64,000 nucleotides of DNA from Megamerina dolium (lineage: Eukaryota > Arthropoda > Insecta > Diptera > Megamerinidae): positions 22,512,057 through 22,576,056 of the forward strand of contig OY978527.1 of NCBI GenBank assembly GCA_963854835.1, given 5' to 3'. Positions within the stretch are counted from its first letter, which is position 1. Each line of letters starts with the position of its first letter. The notes under the pieces were generated by a model. That model did no database searches. It was given only the letters and a program-made list of their open reading frames with translations, and was not told where the DNA came from. The position numbers were made by a program, and so were the translations under genes. Shown here piece by piece: positions 12,530 to 28,109 of this stretch.

Positions 12530-13711
12530 TGCCCCTATTGCCGTTCACCACTCAACCCAGTTTGGTCGTCTTAGAGTCGACCCGACTTCAACAAGACCAA
12601 ACTATTTTTTGGTATTGTGGTACACCACTGTTTTCGGTTGAAATTGTTATGTCGTTACCAGCTTAAAATATCACTTATGACAGAAAAGTGGTCGATTAAA
12701 AGTAAAAATTAAGGAAATATACAATTGTGTTTTGCTGTGAAAATTATTTAAAATGGATATTAGTGTAGATTTGTTTTATGAAGATGAAAACGAAGACGCG
12801 AAAATTGATTTGCTACGCTTACGGAGAAAAATTCGTGATGACTCTAACCCTCTTGAACTACCTAGCGAAAAGTATAAATATTGTTCAAAATAAATAAAAG
12901 CAAATAATAATTTTTTTTATAGATTTATTAGCTATTTTCGACTGAGCAAAGAGGCATTTTGCTTTTTGCTGGATGACGTAAAATACCATTTCAAGAAATC
13001 TGTGCGTGTCGTATCTATACCACCAATATTGAAATTGTGTGCTGCTCTTAGATTTTTCGCTGATGGAAGCTACCAGAAGAGCAGCGGCAATGACTTCAAT
13101 ATAGGAGTGGCTCAATCTACAATGTCACTTGTTTTAAAAGAAGTATTAGATGTATTGGAGACGAAACAGACGCTACAAGGAGTATCAGAAATAATATAAT
13201 GCGTTCTTTCCAAGCTCAATAAATTTATCTCTTATTTATTTTTTAAATTTATTTCAGTCTTTTTTGGTAAATGGAAGATAACTTAAATTATTTAAAAAAA
13301 AAATCTTATTTTCTTAGATTCAGGTCTACTTTGTTAGCTTGGATTCTGGTCCATTAGTTGAACAAGCCTCTCAAATTGAGCTTTGGTTGTAATTTTTAAA
13401 CTTCTGAAAATGTATAAAATGTTGAGAAATTACAATATGAAGCCAAGCTAATTATTACTTACGATCTCTCCATTATTTTTGGCTTTATTAGTTTAAAGTA
13501 AACTGCAACTGATGCAAACACAACTGCTTATGAGCAGTGGTGTATATTTAACGTGCTTGTCGACCAAACTGAAACAGAGTTGCAAACGGCAATACCACAA
13601 AAATAATGAACACAATCAAAAAAATCAGCCGCCAGTCGAGTTGAGAACGGCAATATGAATTTCTCGACGGCGACCAAACTGTTACAAAAGTTGTGAACCG
13701 CAATAGCGGCA
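12530..13711 (+). mobile_element. PIF/Harbinger element with TAA target duplication
   Basis: The ends are inverted: tgcccctattgccgttc at the left and gaaccgcaatagcggca at the right, each flanked by TAA (12527-12529, 13712-13714), the 3-bp TWA duplication of PIF/Harbinger. A second shared block, agtttggtcg near 12560 and its inverse near 13672, extends the similarity inward. The right end holds three subterminal copies of an aacggcaata-like motif (about 13585, 13644 and 13697). The element is only 1182 bp and carries the 5' half of a transposase gene, so it is non-autonomous. Confidence 0.92.
12753..13198 (+). pseudogene. HARBI1-like transposase, N-terminal part only (two exons)
   Basis: Exon 1 runs 12753-12871 and begins MDISVDLFYEDENED. 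A 51-bp intron (gtataa to ttatag, 12872-12922) restores frame into exon 2 (12923-13198). Exon 2 reads FRLSKEAFCFLLDDV, then LKLCAALRFFADGSYQ and VAQSTMSLVLKEVLDVL. This is the helix-rich N-terminal region of HARBI1-type transposases, where ALRFFATGSYQ is a hallmark. The frame ends at 13196-13198 before the region that carries the catalytic DDE residues. The reading frame of about 131 codons is clean, so a truncated DNA-binding product could still be made; that is inference. Confidence 0.85.
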
Positions 13712-13714
13712 TAA

Positions 13715-14520
13715 AATTATCACACTTTCCAATTCAGTAAAGAGTGGGAATTGAAAAATATCAATCCCATTCTTCAAAGGCTTAAAAATATGATGAATTC
13801 ATTCATTATTATAACTCTTTTAAACACTGAAATACTGGAAATATGATATTATTTATTACCATGAAAAGCATAGCTGCTTTGGAACAAAGCCCATGGTGAT
13901 ATTATGAAGGTAGAGCAACTACAAAAAATTCCTATTGGCTGCGCGGTATAATGTCAAAAACTGGCTTCTTATAGTATCAAGGTAGTGTGTTTCTTGATTC
14001 CTTTTCAACTTCTTCTTCTTCTTTTCCCATATGTTTGTTGTTGTTTTATTTACTATTTCTTCTTCATTGATAAGAACTCTCCCCAATGGCTCTACCTTGA
14101 GTTTTTATACCATGACAAAGCCAATCAGCTGTCATTATTCACATAAATAAGCGAATTGTAGTTTATAAATTTTTGGCTTTGAAACGTTTATAAGGTTGGT
14201 TGTTTGAGGTATTTTTTGGCTTGTTGCGTTTCTTAAATTGGTTTCGAAACGCAAACATACATGTGAGCATAATTGAATATATAATAATAGTATTTGATCA
14301 ATTTTGATTTTTTGCATTTAATACTTCCTTTATATTTAATATAAGCCAATGGCAACCCAGAAATGAAAAATCCAACAACCATACAGATATTTTGTAAACA
14401 ACAAAACGGGAAGAAGAAAAAAGCCTGTCAGCTTGCTACTGAATGGATATAGGATTTTAAATAAAAGAATTAAAAGTGAAAATGAGTTCACACTTTTACA
14501 GCTCTGATTACAATACTTCA
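13715..14520. other. Gene-free stretch
   Basis: No gene is supported. A short inverted pair, aaggtagagc (about 13909) and gctctacctt (about 14089), brackets a pyrimidine-rich patch (cttcttcttcttcttttccc). At 14495-14520 a short block inversely matches 12380-12402. Confidence 0.45.
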
Positions 14521-14524
14521 CTTT

Positions 14525-14893
14525 ACTGTATAAAATGACCGCAGAGTGGTGTCGCTACAAACATTTTTTGGAAAAAATTAGAAAGAATTGGCGTAGGACT
14601 TAAATTTTGAAGTATGTCAACTTTATGGACATACATAAAGAAAATAAAGGAAAATGGGCGTGATCGCTTAAAAAACGACAGGGGCTTGATCGGCTTATTT
14701 TACAGCATACCGCCCATACAATCTTAATCTTAAAATCGTCTTAAAAATGACAAAAAATGGCTAAAGGATAAACATTTTTTATTTTCAATATTTAGAACAG
14801 ACAACGAAACAATTTTAAATGAATGCATCTTACATACATGTGTTTATACATGCTGTGCTCGTTGGTTCGCAAATTTTATAATATACACATATA
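14525..14893 (+). repeat. Dispersed repeat X, copy B, left part
   Basis: 14530-14830 aligns with 21995-22245 (shared gagtggtg-cg, gaaaaaattagaa-aa-ttggc and tttatggacat blocks). 14820-14893 aligns inversely with 12283-12360. The repeat is cut at the TA at 14892-14893 by the Tc1 element and resumes at 16543. Confidence 0.8.
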
Positions 14894-16542
14894 CAGTGGC
14901 TCCCAGCTTATTTCGTACAGTGACAGTTTAAAAATTGCTGCAGTCGTAATTCCTAATATAGCAAAAATTTGAACAAAATATAAATGCCATTTTTGAAAGG
15001 AAGGTTTGTTTTTTATTTTCCAAAATTTACTTTTTCAAAATTTTAGTGTTTGACACTATAAAAAAATAAAATAAGAAAAAATAGGAAAATTCATGTCACA
15101 GCTTATTTCGTACAGTCTCTTTAAGTTCAAACTAAAAACAAAGTAAGTTGATTTTAATATTTAGTTGACATCCCTTAGCGTTAATGACAGCCTGGAGTCT
15201 ATTTGGCATTGAATCCACCAATTTTTGAGTGATGTCTGGTGTGATTTTTTTCCATTCTTCCATCAGTACCTTCTTTAGGTCTTGCTTATTAGAAATCTTG
15301 TGTGTTCTTATTTTATTGTCCAAAATAGACCAAAGATTTTCAATCACATTCATGTCAGGTGACTGTGGTGGTGGAGACATCAAGTGTGGGCAGTTCCAAA
15401 TAAGCCAAGATTGCACAATCCCAGATTTATGTTTTGGGTCATTATCTTGGTAGTACCGAAATTCATCCCGCAAACCCAGTTTGTCTGCACTTTGAAGTAA
15501 ATTGTTTTTCAGAATCTCGAGGTACTTCATTTTGTCCATTGTTTCCTCAATAAAAACCAATTCACCTACTCCGGCTGCTGACATACAGGCCCAAACCATC
15601 ACGCTACCGCCACCATGCTTCACTGTGGGCTTAAGGTTCTCCTTGTTTAGCTCGGTATTCGCTTTACGCCAAACATATGACATTCCGTCCGAGCCAAAAA
15701 TATTAAACTTAGACTCATCCGCGAAAATAACGGTATTCCAGAACGCAGGAGTATTAATAATATGCTCTTTGGCGAAGTCAAGTCGGCGTTGTATATTCAT
15801 TTTCGAAATGAATGGTTTCTTTCGGGCTACTCGACCGTTCAAGTCATGATTGCGCAGCACACGTCGGACAGTTTCAGCACTGGATGATTTTCCTATTTCA
15901 CGCTGAACCTCTGCAGCCAACTTCGGAGCGGATAACTTTGGATTTTTCTTAATTTTTCGTACAATATAACGCTCGTCTGATGCGTTGAAAATCTTATTAG
16001 GTGCTTCTCTGCCCTTGTTCTCCAACCGATTTTCGCGAACGAAGCGTGGAATGATGTATTGGACAGTTGAGGCACTTAAATTTGTCATTTCAGCAATTTT
16101 TCGCACACTCTGACCTTTCCTAAAATGGTTAATTACCAGTTTACGCTGTTCCATCGTTGTACGACGCCCATAACGCTAAATGTTTAATTTACAGCACTTT
16201 AACTATTTAAAATAATAATAATAAAAATTGTTATAATAGTTAAAAAGGTCCAAAAACTCATACAATTCAAAAAAACTTTGTAACTGCGCGGCAGAATGAA
16301 ACTTACTTACATTGAAGTTTGTGTACGAAATAAGATGTGAGCTGAAAATCAGCTGATCAATAGTTTTTCTCTCTTGCCTGACAAAAAGAACAATTTTTGG
16401 GGTTCCCCGTTTTCTTATTAGGTTTACTAAACATATACACAGACATCTACATTCAAAACTTATCGATAAGTTTTTTAGTTTCGATGTTACAGCCATGTAC
16501 ATAAAAATATATACACTGTACGAAATAAGCTGTGAGCCACTG
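14894..16542 (-). mobile_element. Tc1-like element (family Tc1-A), copy 2
   Basis: The 1649-bp element is flanked by TA (14892-14893, 16543-16544). Each end has an IR/DR structure. The 18-bp site cagcttatttcgtacagt occurs at 14904 and again at 15099. Inverse copies lie at 16515-16532 (exact) and about 16321-16344 (imperfect). It is about 98-99% similar by eye to the copy at 49583-51234 and sits inside repeat X. Confidence 0.96.
15132..16154 (-). pseudogene. Tc1 transposase (DD34E), start and end frameshifted
   Basis: The product would bind the terminal repeats through an N-terminal paired helix-turn-helix region and cut and paste the element through a DDE catalytic core. The core is intact: FADESKF, YQDNDPKH and DMNVIENLW give D, D and E with 34 residues between the last two. 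Compared with the 49844-50863 gene, one base is missing just after the natural ATG (about 16167). Translation could therefore only begin at the seventh codon (MEQRKL). A second missing base near 15166 replaces the final KGCHTKY end with an unrelated tail. It may still encode a nearly full protein, but I treat it as damaged. Confidence 0.9.
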
Positions 16543-16665
16543 TAGGTCTCGGCAAACAAAAATGTACATATATAAAATCTAAACAAAATAGCTTCATTGT
16601 TTCGACAATTTTGTATTTTGAAAAAAGCATGGTGTGTTCATTGCTGCTGTCAAAACCGTCATTTA
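16543..16665 (+). repeat. Dispersed repeat X, copy B, right part
   Basis: This continues the repeat cut at 14893. Its blocks caaacaaaaatgtacatata, taaaatctaaacaaaat and ttcattgttt-gacaat match the reverse complement of 12165-12265. Confidence 0.8.
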
Positions 16666-16669
16666 CCCA

Positions 16670-17605
16670 TGGGGTCGAGCAGTTTGAAATGTTCATTCAA
16701 TTTTTTAAACACTTATTTTTAATATTATAAAATTATAATATATAAAATAAAAATTAAAGCATATGAAATTATCTATCCTACGGATGTAGAACGAACTAAA
16801 TCGAACCAGTAGAACTCAAGATATTGCGATTTAACTAACACAGAAATTGACAAAATTTTGTCATTTTTTGAAAATTTGACCTAACGGTCCGTTAAAAACT
16901 TTTCCGAGAGAAATTCCAATACACATGTAAACTTATTTTACGTAAAGAATTTTTAGAAAAAATTTCAACCGACTTAAAAATTATAAATTTTTATTTTGCC
17001 AAATCCGTACGATTTAAAAAGAAATGGCCCATACATGCTATGAATCATGAGTCTTCGTTGAAGGCACGGTGTTACTAAATATGCTATGTTGCTTTTTACT
17101 TTAATTTAATATGATTCCTTTTTGATAGTATTCATTATTCTTCATGCATTTGAAAATACATTAATGTGCATTAATACATATGTACATGCATAAGTATATG
17201 TATGTATAATATATACCATGCATATACAATATTAAATACATTTTAATATGCAATTGAAAACACTTTCTGTTACGAGTAATACTACAAATGGGAATATTTG
17301 AATAAATTTCTATATTTACATTAGAAATTGTTGTGGTACCCTTATTTAATTTATCCTTATTTTTTCTTTTTAGAGTCACAAGTCGCTTTCGCTTTGATAA
17401 CAATGAGCCGTGCTATATTTATTTTTCTTTACACTAACTATGTTCGAATACGTATAGATGCGTACTGAAAGCGGCCTAAATGTTTAGTGTAGAAATTTAT
17501 AGCGCAAATGGCACCAATGATGCTGTATGTGTCAGCCGACGTGTATGCGTCCGTATATGTATGCATCCTTGCGAATAAAGTGAAAAATACATAGACAAAT
17601 GCTGA
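16670..17605. other. Gene-free AT-rich stretch
   Basis: No coding region or repeat is recognised. Overlapping short minus-strand frames have no domain. Confidence 0.5.
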
Positions 17606-17608
17606 GGG

Positions 17609-17768
17609 AACTATTGTTTTTGTAATACCAATACATGTATCTTAAAACCAATGTCAGCTTCTCGAAGTTGTGTAAAGCACGTGCCTGCAGTAGCACATCA
17701 AACTATTGTTTTTGTAATACCAATACATGTATCTTAAAACCAGTGTCAGCTTCTCGAAGTTGTGTAAA
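17609..17768. repeat. Direct duplication, 92-bp period
   Basis: The block starting aactattgtttttgtaatac occurs at 17609 and 17701 and runs about 68 bp to gaagttgtgtaaa with a single a/g difference seen. The second copy runs straight into the (TA)n array. Confidence 0.95.
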
Positions 17769-17771
17769 ATA

Positions 17772-19495
<1,724 letters not shown>

Positions 19496-19496
19496 G

Positions 19497-19810
19497 AATA
19501 CTTATTTACTTATGTAGCCATTACAACCGATAATCGATTCAGGTCGAATCCAGCATGCTTCGCCAACCAACTCTTTCCTTCGCTAGCTGGCATGTCGCTT
19601 TACTGTGTCGATGTCGGCATACAGCTCATACGATAATGAATAACCTTGCCTGAAACCCGTTCAGTATTAAACAGCGGCGTTCGTCCCCATTTTGACTGCA
19701 CAGTGGGAGTTATACAGTGTCATTCTGCAAAGACGAACGAGTTTCGCAGAAATTCTGAACTCAGACATTGTTGTGTATAGGTATTCCCTTACCGGAGTGT
19801 CGAAAGCGAG
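19497..19810 (-). mobile_element. LINE (family L1a), internally deleted fragment B
   Basis: The 3' tail and first ~100 bp (acttatgtagccattacaac) match copies at 17905, 28112 and 59550. The sequence then jumps to the region around RGFRQGDSLS (about 19625-19680) and the [10 protein letters not shown] segment, ending at gagtgtcgaaagcg. Most of the RT palm and C-terminus is missing, and it is more diverged than the other copies. Confidence 0.85.
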
Positions 19811-19954
19811 TGAGCAGCTAAAAGTACCACGTAGTAGAATATCTTACGCACCATGGAACTTCAAATTGATTCCTATCCTAAATAAGAAATATTTCGTATT
19901 TATATCGAAAAATAAAATAAATTTTTTTTAATATATTTTGACTCTGTTAGAAGA

Positions 19955-20122
19955 GACTGAACGGCGAACTGTTACTGTCGAAAAAATTGTCAGTTGTTTG
20001 CCGACAGGTGAACACCGTTCGAAAGAAAAATCTTTTCAATATTAAAGTTTCGTTTCAGCTGGGGTTTGAACTCACGACTTACGACTCAAACGATCAATGC
20101 ATAAACCAATGAACCGACTGTA
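19955..20122 (-). repeat. SINE (family Sn), truncated, with a diverged tRNA-like head
   Basis: On the minus strand, a tRNA-like head with a B-box-like gagttcaaaccccagctg (about 20063-20080) is followed by the family body. Body blocks are aatattgaaaagatttttct, ttcgaacggt, cacctgtcggcaa and cgacagtaac, as in 43427 and 62221. The body is cut at about 19955. The head aligns only loosely with the head of the other two copies. Confidence 0.82.
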
Positions 20123-20124
20123 TA

Positions 20125-21955
20125 CGAAAATAATGTAAAAAATTGAATATTTTATTTCTGTGATCCTCTAAGAAATTCTCTGCAAACGCCTATTCAATTA
20201 CACGAACTGTGTGTACATTAAGGTGGGTTTAATTGTATGGAGCGACTATGACTATCTGGCTCAGCTAAAAAACTTGAAAATTTGGATAAGTTCAAGCATT
20301 TTTACCAAGAAAGCATAAAGAAATGCATGATTTGTATCCGCCTATTATTTCGGTTTTTTTTACAAATAATTTTTAAGAAATGGAGATAGGGGTAAGTGTA
20401 TTCAGAGGGAACGATAACAAGGAAAAATTAATTGAAGCCGGTATATGGGCTATTCCTGGCAACTATTGTAGAGTTTTGGTGTATTCATGGCAATTTTATA
20501 TAGAACTCCACTTAAGTTCAGAGATAATATGTAGATATGTTTGGAGTAAATGTTGAGGAGACAAACTGAGCAGGTGTCTAACATATAGTATATTTTCTTG
20601 TTGATTTTTAAAATACATGAATCAAAAAGAGGAATTGTCTTTAGAGCAGTGAAATGTATGCCTATCATCCATTAATTTTTACTCCTCTACATTTTCTCTA
20701 AACAATTTTACCCCACAGCTCCACTTCTTAGAGGGGTTCTCCTGCAAAATTGATAGTTTATAGCGGATATTTAAACTAAAAAGTAGGCGGATTCAACTCA
20801 GGAAACTCTTTATGTTTTCTTAGAAAAAATACCTCAAATTATAAAGATTTTATGTTTTTTGTTTATGTTTAAATTTGACCCACCTGTGTGTGTATATAAT
20901 GTATATTCAAATACACTTTTATTGTATAGTATTATGCGTATTACCATTGTTTTATTGTCGTAGTCGCGACTCTGAATCTGACAGATGTATTCGTATTAGT
21001 TCGAGTATGTATATATACATGGGTTATACAAGAGCATGGATGTATGTGGCAAGATTGTTGGTTTTATTATATGTACAAATGATGAGTGTATATATTGTAT
21101 AATGTACATGTCCTGTATGAAATTTTGTATATTCATATATTGTATTGTTTTGTTCTTGTGGTAGTTGACGTTGTAATAGCACTTGCAATAGGAATAGTAC
21201 TCGAAAATTTATTACCAGGAATCTCCATACTCCCATTTTTACCACAAATTAACATGCGTACTTTTATTATTTTGTTTTTCTGTTCTTTTCTGTTTTTTGA
21301 TCAGAGATGAAGGTAAATATAATGGAAGAGTATTTATGGAATTCTTCTGTTCAAATTATTCTCCATATATTTCTTCATTTTCGTTTTCATATGTTCCTTT
21401 ATTTTATCTCATTTTAGCTCTGTTCATATATTAAAGGAATCTATTACGGGCATGCCATCAGCAGGTTCCACACATTCCATTTTATTTTTACACCCTTAAT
21501 ATAATATGTATATACTTATAAATACGAATATATTCAAGTGAAAATATATTGCTTACATATGTATACATATAGTAGTAGATATACATATATACATACAGTC
21601 GAGTCCTTTTAACTGAAACACAATCGTATGATTCGTTGTTCCGAATTAAAATGATGATTGAATTGAATGATTGAATTAAAATGAAAATATTGGTTGCAGG
21701 GGTCATTCTTTTACAAATCGGATTCGATTCATATTAAGATTCGGCCGAAAATAAAAAAATGTTTACGTAAAATAAGATGACACGTGTGGAATTTCTCTTT
21801 AATTTAATTTATAACATAATAAACTATAATTTTTTAAGTTTTAAAATAAATGTATAAAAAAAACAATAAAAATTTAAAAGGGCTTTTTCATGTCCGTCCC
21901 CAGGGATAAATTACTTTTTTGACAGTATGAATGAACGCGCCATATATATAAAATT
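20125..21955. other. Gene-free AT-rich stretch
   Basis: No coding region with recognisable similarity is present. Short frames at 20875-21310 are composed of TA- and GT-rich sequence and look random. Confidence 0.5.
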
Positions 21956-21959
21956 GTCA

Positions 21960-22245
21960 AAATGATGTAGCTATCATTGTAGATTTTATATTTATAAAAC
22001 GAGTGCATAGGTAGTGGTGCCGTCCCATACATTTTATGGGAAAAATTAGAAGAAGTTGGCATAGGACTTTAATTTTTCGTATGTAAACTTTATGGACATG
22101 AATAAAAAAAAAACAATAAATGGACGTGATCGATTTATTTCACAGCATACCTCCCATACAAACCTAATCTCAAAAACGCCATAAAAAGGCTCGACGGATG
22201 AGATTTTTTAGTTTTTAATATTTAGAACACACTTATGCATGTTGG
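21960..22245 (+). repeat. Dispersed repeat X, copy C
   Basis: The first part (aaattgtcaaaa, tagattttatat) resembles the plus strand of copy A at 12210-12250. The later part aligns with 14530-14830 (tttatggacat, cacagcatacc-cccataca, ttttcaatatttagaaca-like blocks). It is strongly diverged. Confidence 0.7.
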
Positions 22246-22249
22246 TAAT

Positions 22250-24615
<2,366 letters not shown>

Positions 24616-24639
24616 AATGCATATACATACAAATAATTC

Positions 24640-24951
24640 GAGTAACACAGTCCTTACCGCAGTGTGCATTGAATTTAAATTTGAGACCATAACTACGATT
24701 ACGATCTCAAAGACAAATTCAATCACGCATATACACACACTGCAGTATACACAAGATGGTGGTAACGCACGAATGTACCAAGCACATCTTCACTCAATAG
24801 GCAGAACAACAATGCAAACACGATGAAGTTTTATTCTGTACAGTACAAAAACCTTAAATATGTCGCTTGACACATTCGTGCGTACTCCATCAACACATAT
24901 GACAAAAGACAATTGAATAGAAATACAATATATAAAAGTGGGTTGCCAACA
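24640..24951 (-). mobile_element. BEL/Pao 3' LTR (minus strand), distal end uncertain
   Basis: On the minus strand a purine tract (24952-24963, about aagggggtgggga) directly follows the end of the BEL pol gene. It is followed by tgttggcaacccac, the TG start expected of an LTR, and a TATA-like string (ttttatatat). The far end merges towards the (TA)n array, so the LTR terminus and target duplication cannot be fixed. Confidence 0.7.
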
Positions 24952-24963
24952 TCCCCACCCCCT

Positions 24964-27690
24964 TGAATCAACAAGATTCACCACCATCAACGTCCAGAAC
25001 AGCCAACTTGGATACGGCCCGTCGCTTCAGACCACTGGCGGTGCGTACATCATCGCGTCTGACCTCACCATCTACTCCAGGATGTATACTCTCCACCCTG
25101 CCTTGGCACCATTCTCAACGTGGTACGTTAGGATCGCATATGAAGACGAGATCACCTATCTGCAAAGGCTTTGTTCTCTTGTTTGTGCCGAGAATTTACA
25201 ATATTTTCGGCCTCGATGAGAAAGCAGTTGAGCGTGTGCTCCCTTGGCGATGTCTCTTTTAAAATTTGGCGCCATGCGCTCCCATGCATCTCCTTCCGCC
25301 CGGTTGAAAGGCGAATTAAAAACCCATTCTACGCCTCTTTGCGACAGCTCGTTCTGCAAACGAACACAATCAAACACCGCGCTGAATCGTTTAGCCTCCA
25401 TATCGACACCAACAAAATTTTTGTCAGACCTTATGCGAACAGGAACACCATGTCGATTAACGAAGTTGCGTATCGCGACTATGCATGAGTCGGTGCTAAG
25501 ATCATTGGCCAGCTCCAAATGCATAGCCCTGACGGTAAGACACGTAAACAACGCCACCCATCTCTTTTCGGTACTACGTCGCATGGCAACTGTTATGGGC
25601 CCGAAGTAGTCAAGGACGGTGTAACTGAATGGCCTTACGTAAGGAGCTAATCGGTCGATCGGAAGCGGACCCATCAGCGGCGACACTGCAGTTGTTCTAT
25701 TTAAACGGCATACGGCGCAGTTGGCAATTACACCGCGCAGTGAGTTCCACAGGCGTGGTACCCAATACGTTCGACGAATTTCGGAAACAGTAGCCTCTAA
25801 ATTTTGGTGACGCATATTGCTGTGATACTGCATTACGACGAGTTTGGTGAATGCATGACCCGGCGGCAGTATGATGGGGCGCCTCGAGCTTATCGGAAGC
25901 CATCCAGCGGCGTCTATACGCCCTCGTACACGAAGAACCCCATCTTCATCAATATATGGCGAAAGTTGAATCAGCGAGCTGGTGAACGCTAGATGCTGAC
26001 CATTCTGTATCTGTTGAAATTCCTCAGCAAATTCATCGCGTTGAACAATGCGGCACAAAAGCAGCTTGGCAGTCTCGACTTCCGTGGCTGTCAGTCCATA
26101 GCATCGGTCCGGGTGAACACGGCGGCGGCAGATATCAAAAAATCTCAGGACCCATGTTATCGCTCTCACCAATTTAAAAACTTACAATTTAATATGCAAG
26201 GGCATATTTAGGACGAAGTTCCTTGTCTGCTTCCTCTCGGCGATTGGATGTCGCATCCTCAGACGGCCAGGTACGCTCATCCTTCAGCAAAAATGGTGGA
26301 CCACAAGACCACCGATATGTGGAACTGAAGTCAACACGGTTATTCGCTCGCGTAGCTTCATCGGCGACATTGTGCTCTGTAGGCAGCCATCTCCAATTTG
26401 CAATGGTAGTGGCGGCTAATATCTCGGCGACTCTATGTTGCACAAATGGCTTATAATGCCGATGTTCACTTTGGAGCCACTGGATTACCGTTCTCGAATT
26501 GCTCCAAATGATGCACTCATCGATATTCAGGGAATGCTCTTCTTTGACACAGCTCATCAATCGCGTACCCAACACAGCGGCTTGAAGCTCTAGTCGTGGC
26601 ACCGTTAACGACTTCATCGGTGCGCATTTGGTCTTCGCACAAACGAATGAGACCTCCACCTCACCAAGAGCACCAGTGGACCTCCAATAGGCAACCGCGG
26701 CAAAGGCATCTTCACTAGCATCGACAAACACATGAAGCTGCAGATATTTGGGTAAGCCATTCATTTCGAAAATTGTACCGAAGAGCGACATATTCGGCTG
26801 CTGTTGGCAGCTGCTTTCGCCAATCTTCCCAAGCGGAGTTTATGTTGTTTGGCAATAGCTCATCCTCGAAGTTCGAAACCAGCTATTGCATGAATAGCTC
26901 GCACCTGTTTCGAGATTTCAACTGCTTCATCTTCGGTGTCAGAATTATCGACGTAGTCATCGCCGTAGTGGTGATCCAATATGGATTTCATTACGACACT
27001 CTAGTGCATTGCGTGTTTTGACGTAGTTGGCGGCGCAAGGCGAACATGCAGCTCCAAAGGTCATTACACGCATCACATAAACTTCAGGCTTTTTGGATGC
27101 GTCACCATCGCGCCAAAGGAATCGTTGAGCACACCTATCGCTCCGCTGAACCAACACCTGGTGGAACATCTCTTTTATGTCACCACACATACCAATTGCT
27201 CCCTCACGAAAGTGGAAAAGTATAGCAGGCAATGGCCTATACTCTTGTGGACCCTTCAGAAGTTGCGAATTGAGCGACACGCCGTTAACCTCGGCGGCCG
27301 CGTCAAACACCATATGCAATTTTCCCGGCTTATTGGGATTACTTACTGCGAAGTGTGGCAAGTACCATGCCCTAGCACAGGACGAGGCAGCTTCCTCTCA
27401 ATGTAAGAGTTCATGATCCGTCTGGACTCGGTAGCAAAGTGTACATTACGTCTCATTTTCGCCTCAATACCCATCAACCTTTTCAGCGCCATCTCATAGC
27501 TGGCAGGCAGTCTCACATCGGCACGTTTCCAGAGCAAACCAGTCTGATATATTCCTTCAACACGTCATGTGGTGGACGTCAATATCTCTCGAGCGCGTAC
27601 ATCAGCTTCACTCTCAATACGAGGTGCAGCTCTAACCCCAAAGCATTCTGTCTCGAAGTAATCGGCCACCGCACTGTGTAGAGACTGGGT
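24964..27690 (-). pseudogene. BEL/Pao pol gene relic (RT, RNase H, integrase)
   Basis: Minus-strand frames give BEL pol in order. The stretch before RT (GLLWKRADV, LKRLMGIEAKM) lies at 27540-27420. RT (HMVFDAAAEVNGVSLN, and a YGDD box where YVDD is usual, at 26956-26967) lies at 27361-26940. RNase H (HVFVDASEDAFAAV, TVPRLELQAAV) spans 26791-26200. The integrase has an HHCC zinc region (HSNMRHQN then CAVCRLNRT) and core motifs VLDYFGPI and RSDKNFVG in 26172-25156. The C-terminal tail (DPNVPR, then SKLAVLDVDGG) lies at 25150-24975. Several frameshifts separate the pieces. Gag and protease are absent because the element is cut at about 27690 by gypsy sequence. Confidence 0.9.
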
Positions 27691-28109
27691 AAAATTATAC
27701 AATTAGACGAAGGAGACAATAACATAAAATTTGTTCGATGTTCCTATCGTGCAATAGATATTGACACAGAAGACGATACTTACAAATATATACACAATTA
27801 CCACAAAATCGAAACCGGACATACAGGCTTAATCGAAAATTATGAAATACATATTAAAAAAGCTTATCTATTTCCTAATTTAAAATTACTTATTCAATAA
27901 TACATAAATAATTGTAATGTTTGTAGTAAGACAAAATATGATCGAAATCCAATTAAAGAAATGTTCTATATAACAGATACACCAAGAGACGTTAAACAAA
28001 TTGTGCATATAGATATTTACACAAATTCCAAATCTAATTTTTTGACATTTATAGATCGTTTTCGAAATTCTCCACTGCATATTATTTGGAAGACAGAAAT
28101 AATCAAACT
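27690..28109 (+). pseudogene. Gypsy (17.6/297-like) integrase, N-terminal part
   Basis: The plus strand reads an H-H-C-C zinc-binding region (HNYHKIETGHTG, then NNCNVCSKTKYDRNPIK). It is followed by a catalytic-core start (VKQIVHIDIYTNSKSNFL, then FIDRF), the typical gypsy IN order. An in-frame TAA occurs at about 27900. The reading is broken at 28109 by LINE copy C and resumes at 29925. The left join to the BEL relic is abrupt. Confidence 0.88.

Noticed and set aside
15229..15849. Plus-strand frames opposite Tc1 (also 49920-50540), LINE (18549-18935, 28758-29165, 62781-63206) and BEL (25171-25609)
   Set aside because: They are shadows of the transposase, RT and integrase frames on the other strand, with no domain of their own.
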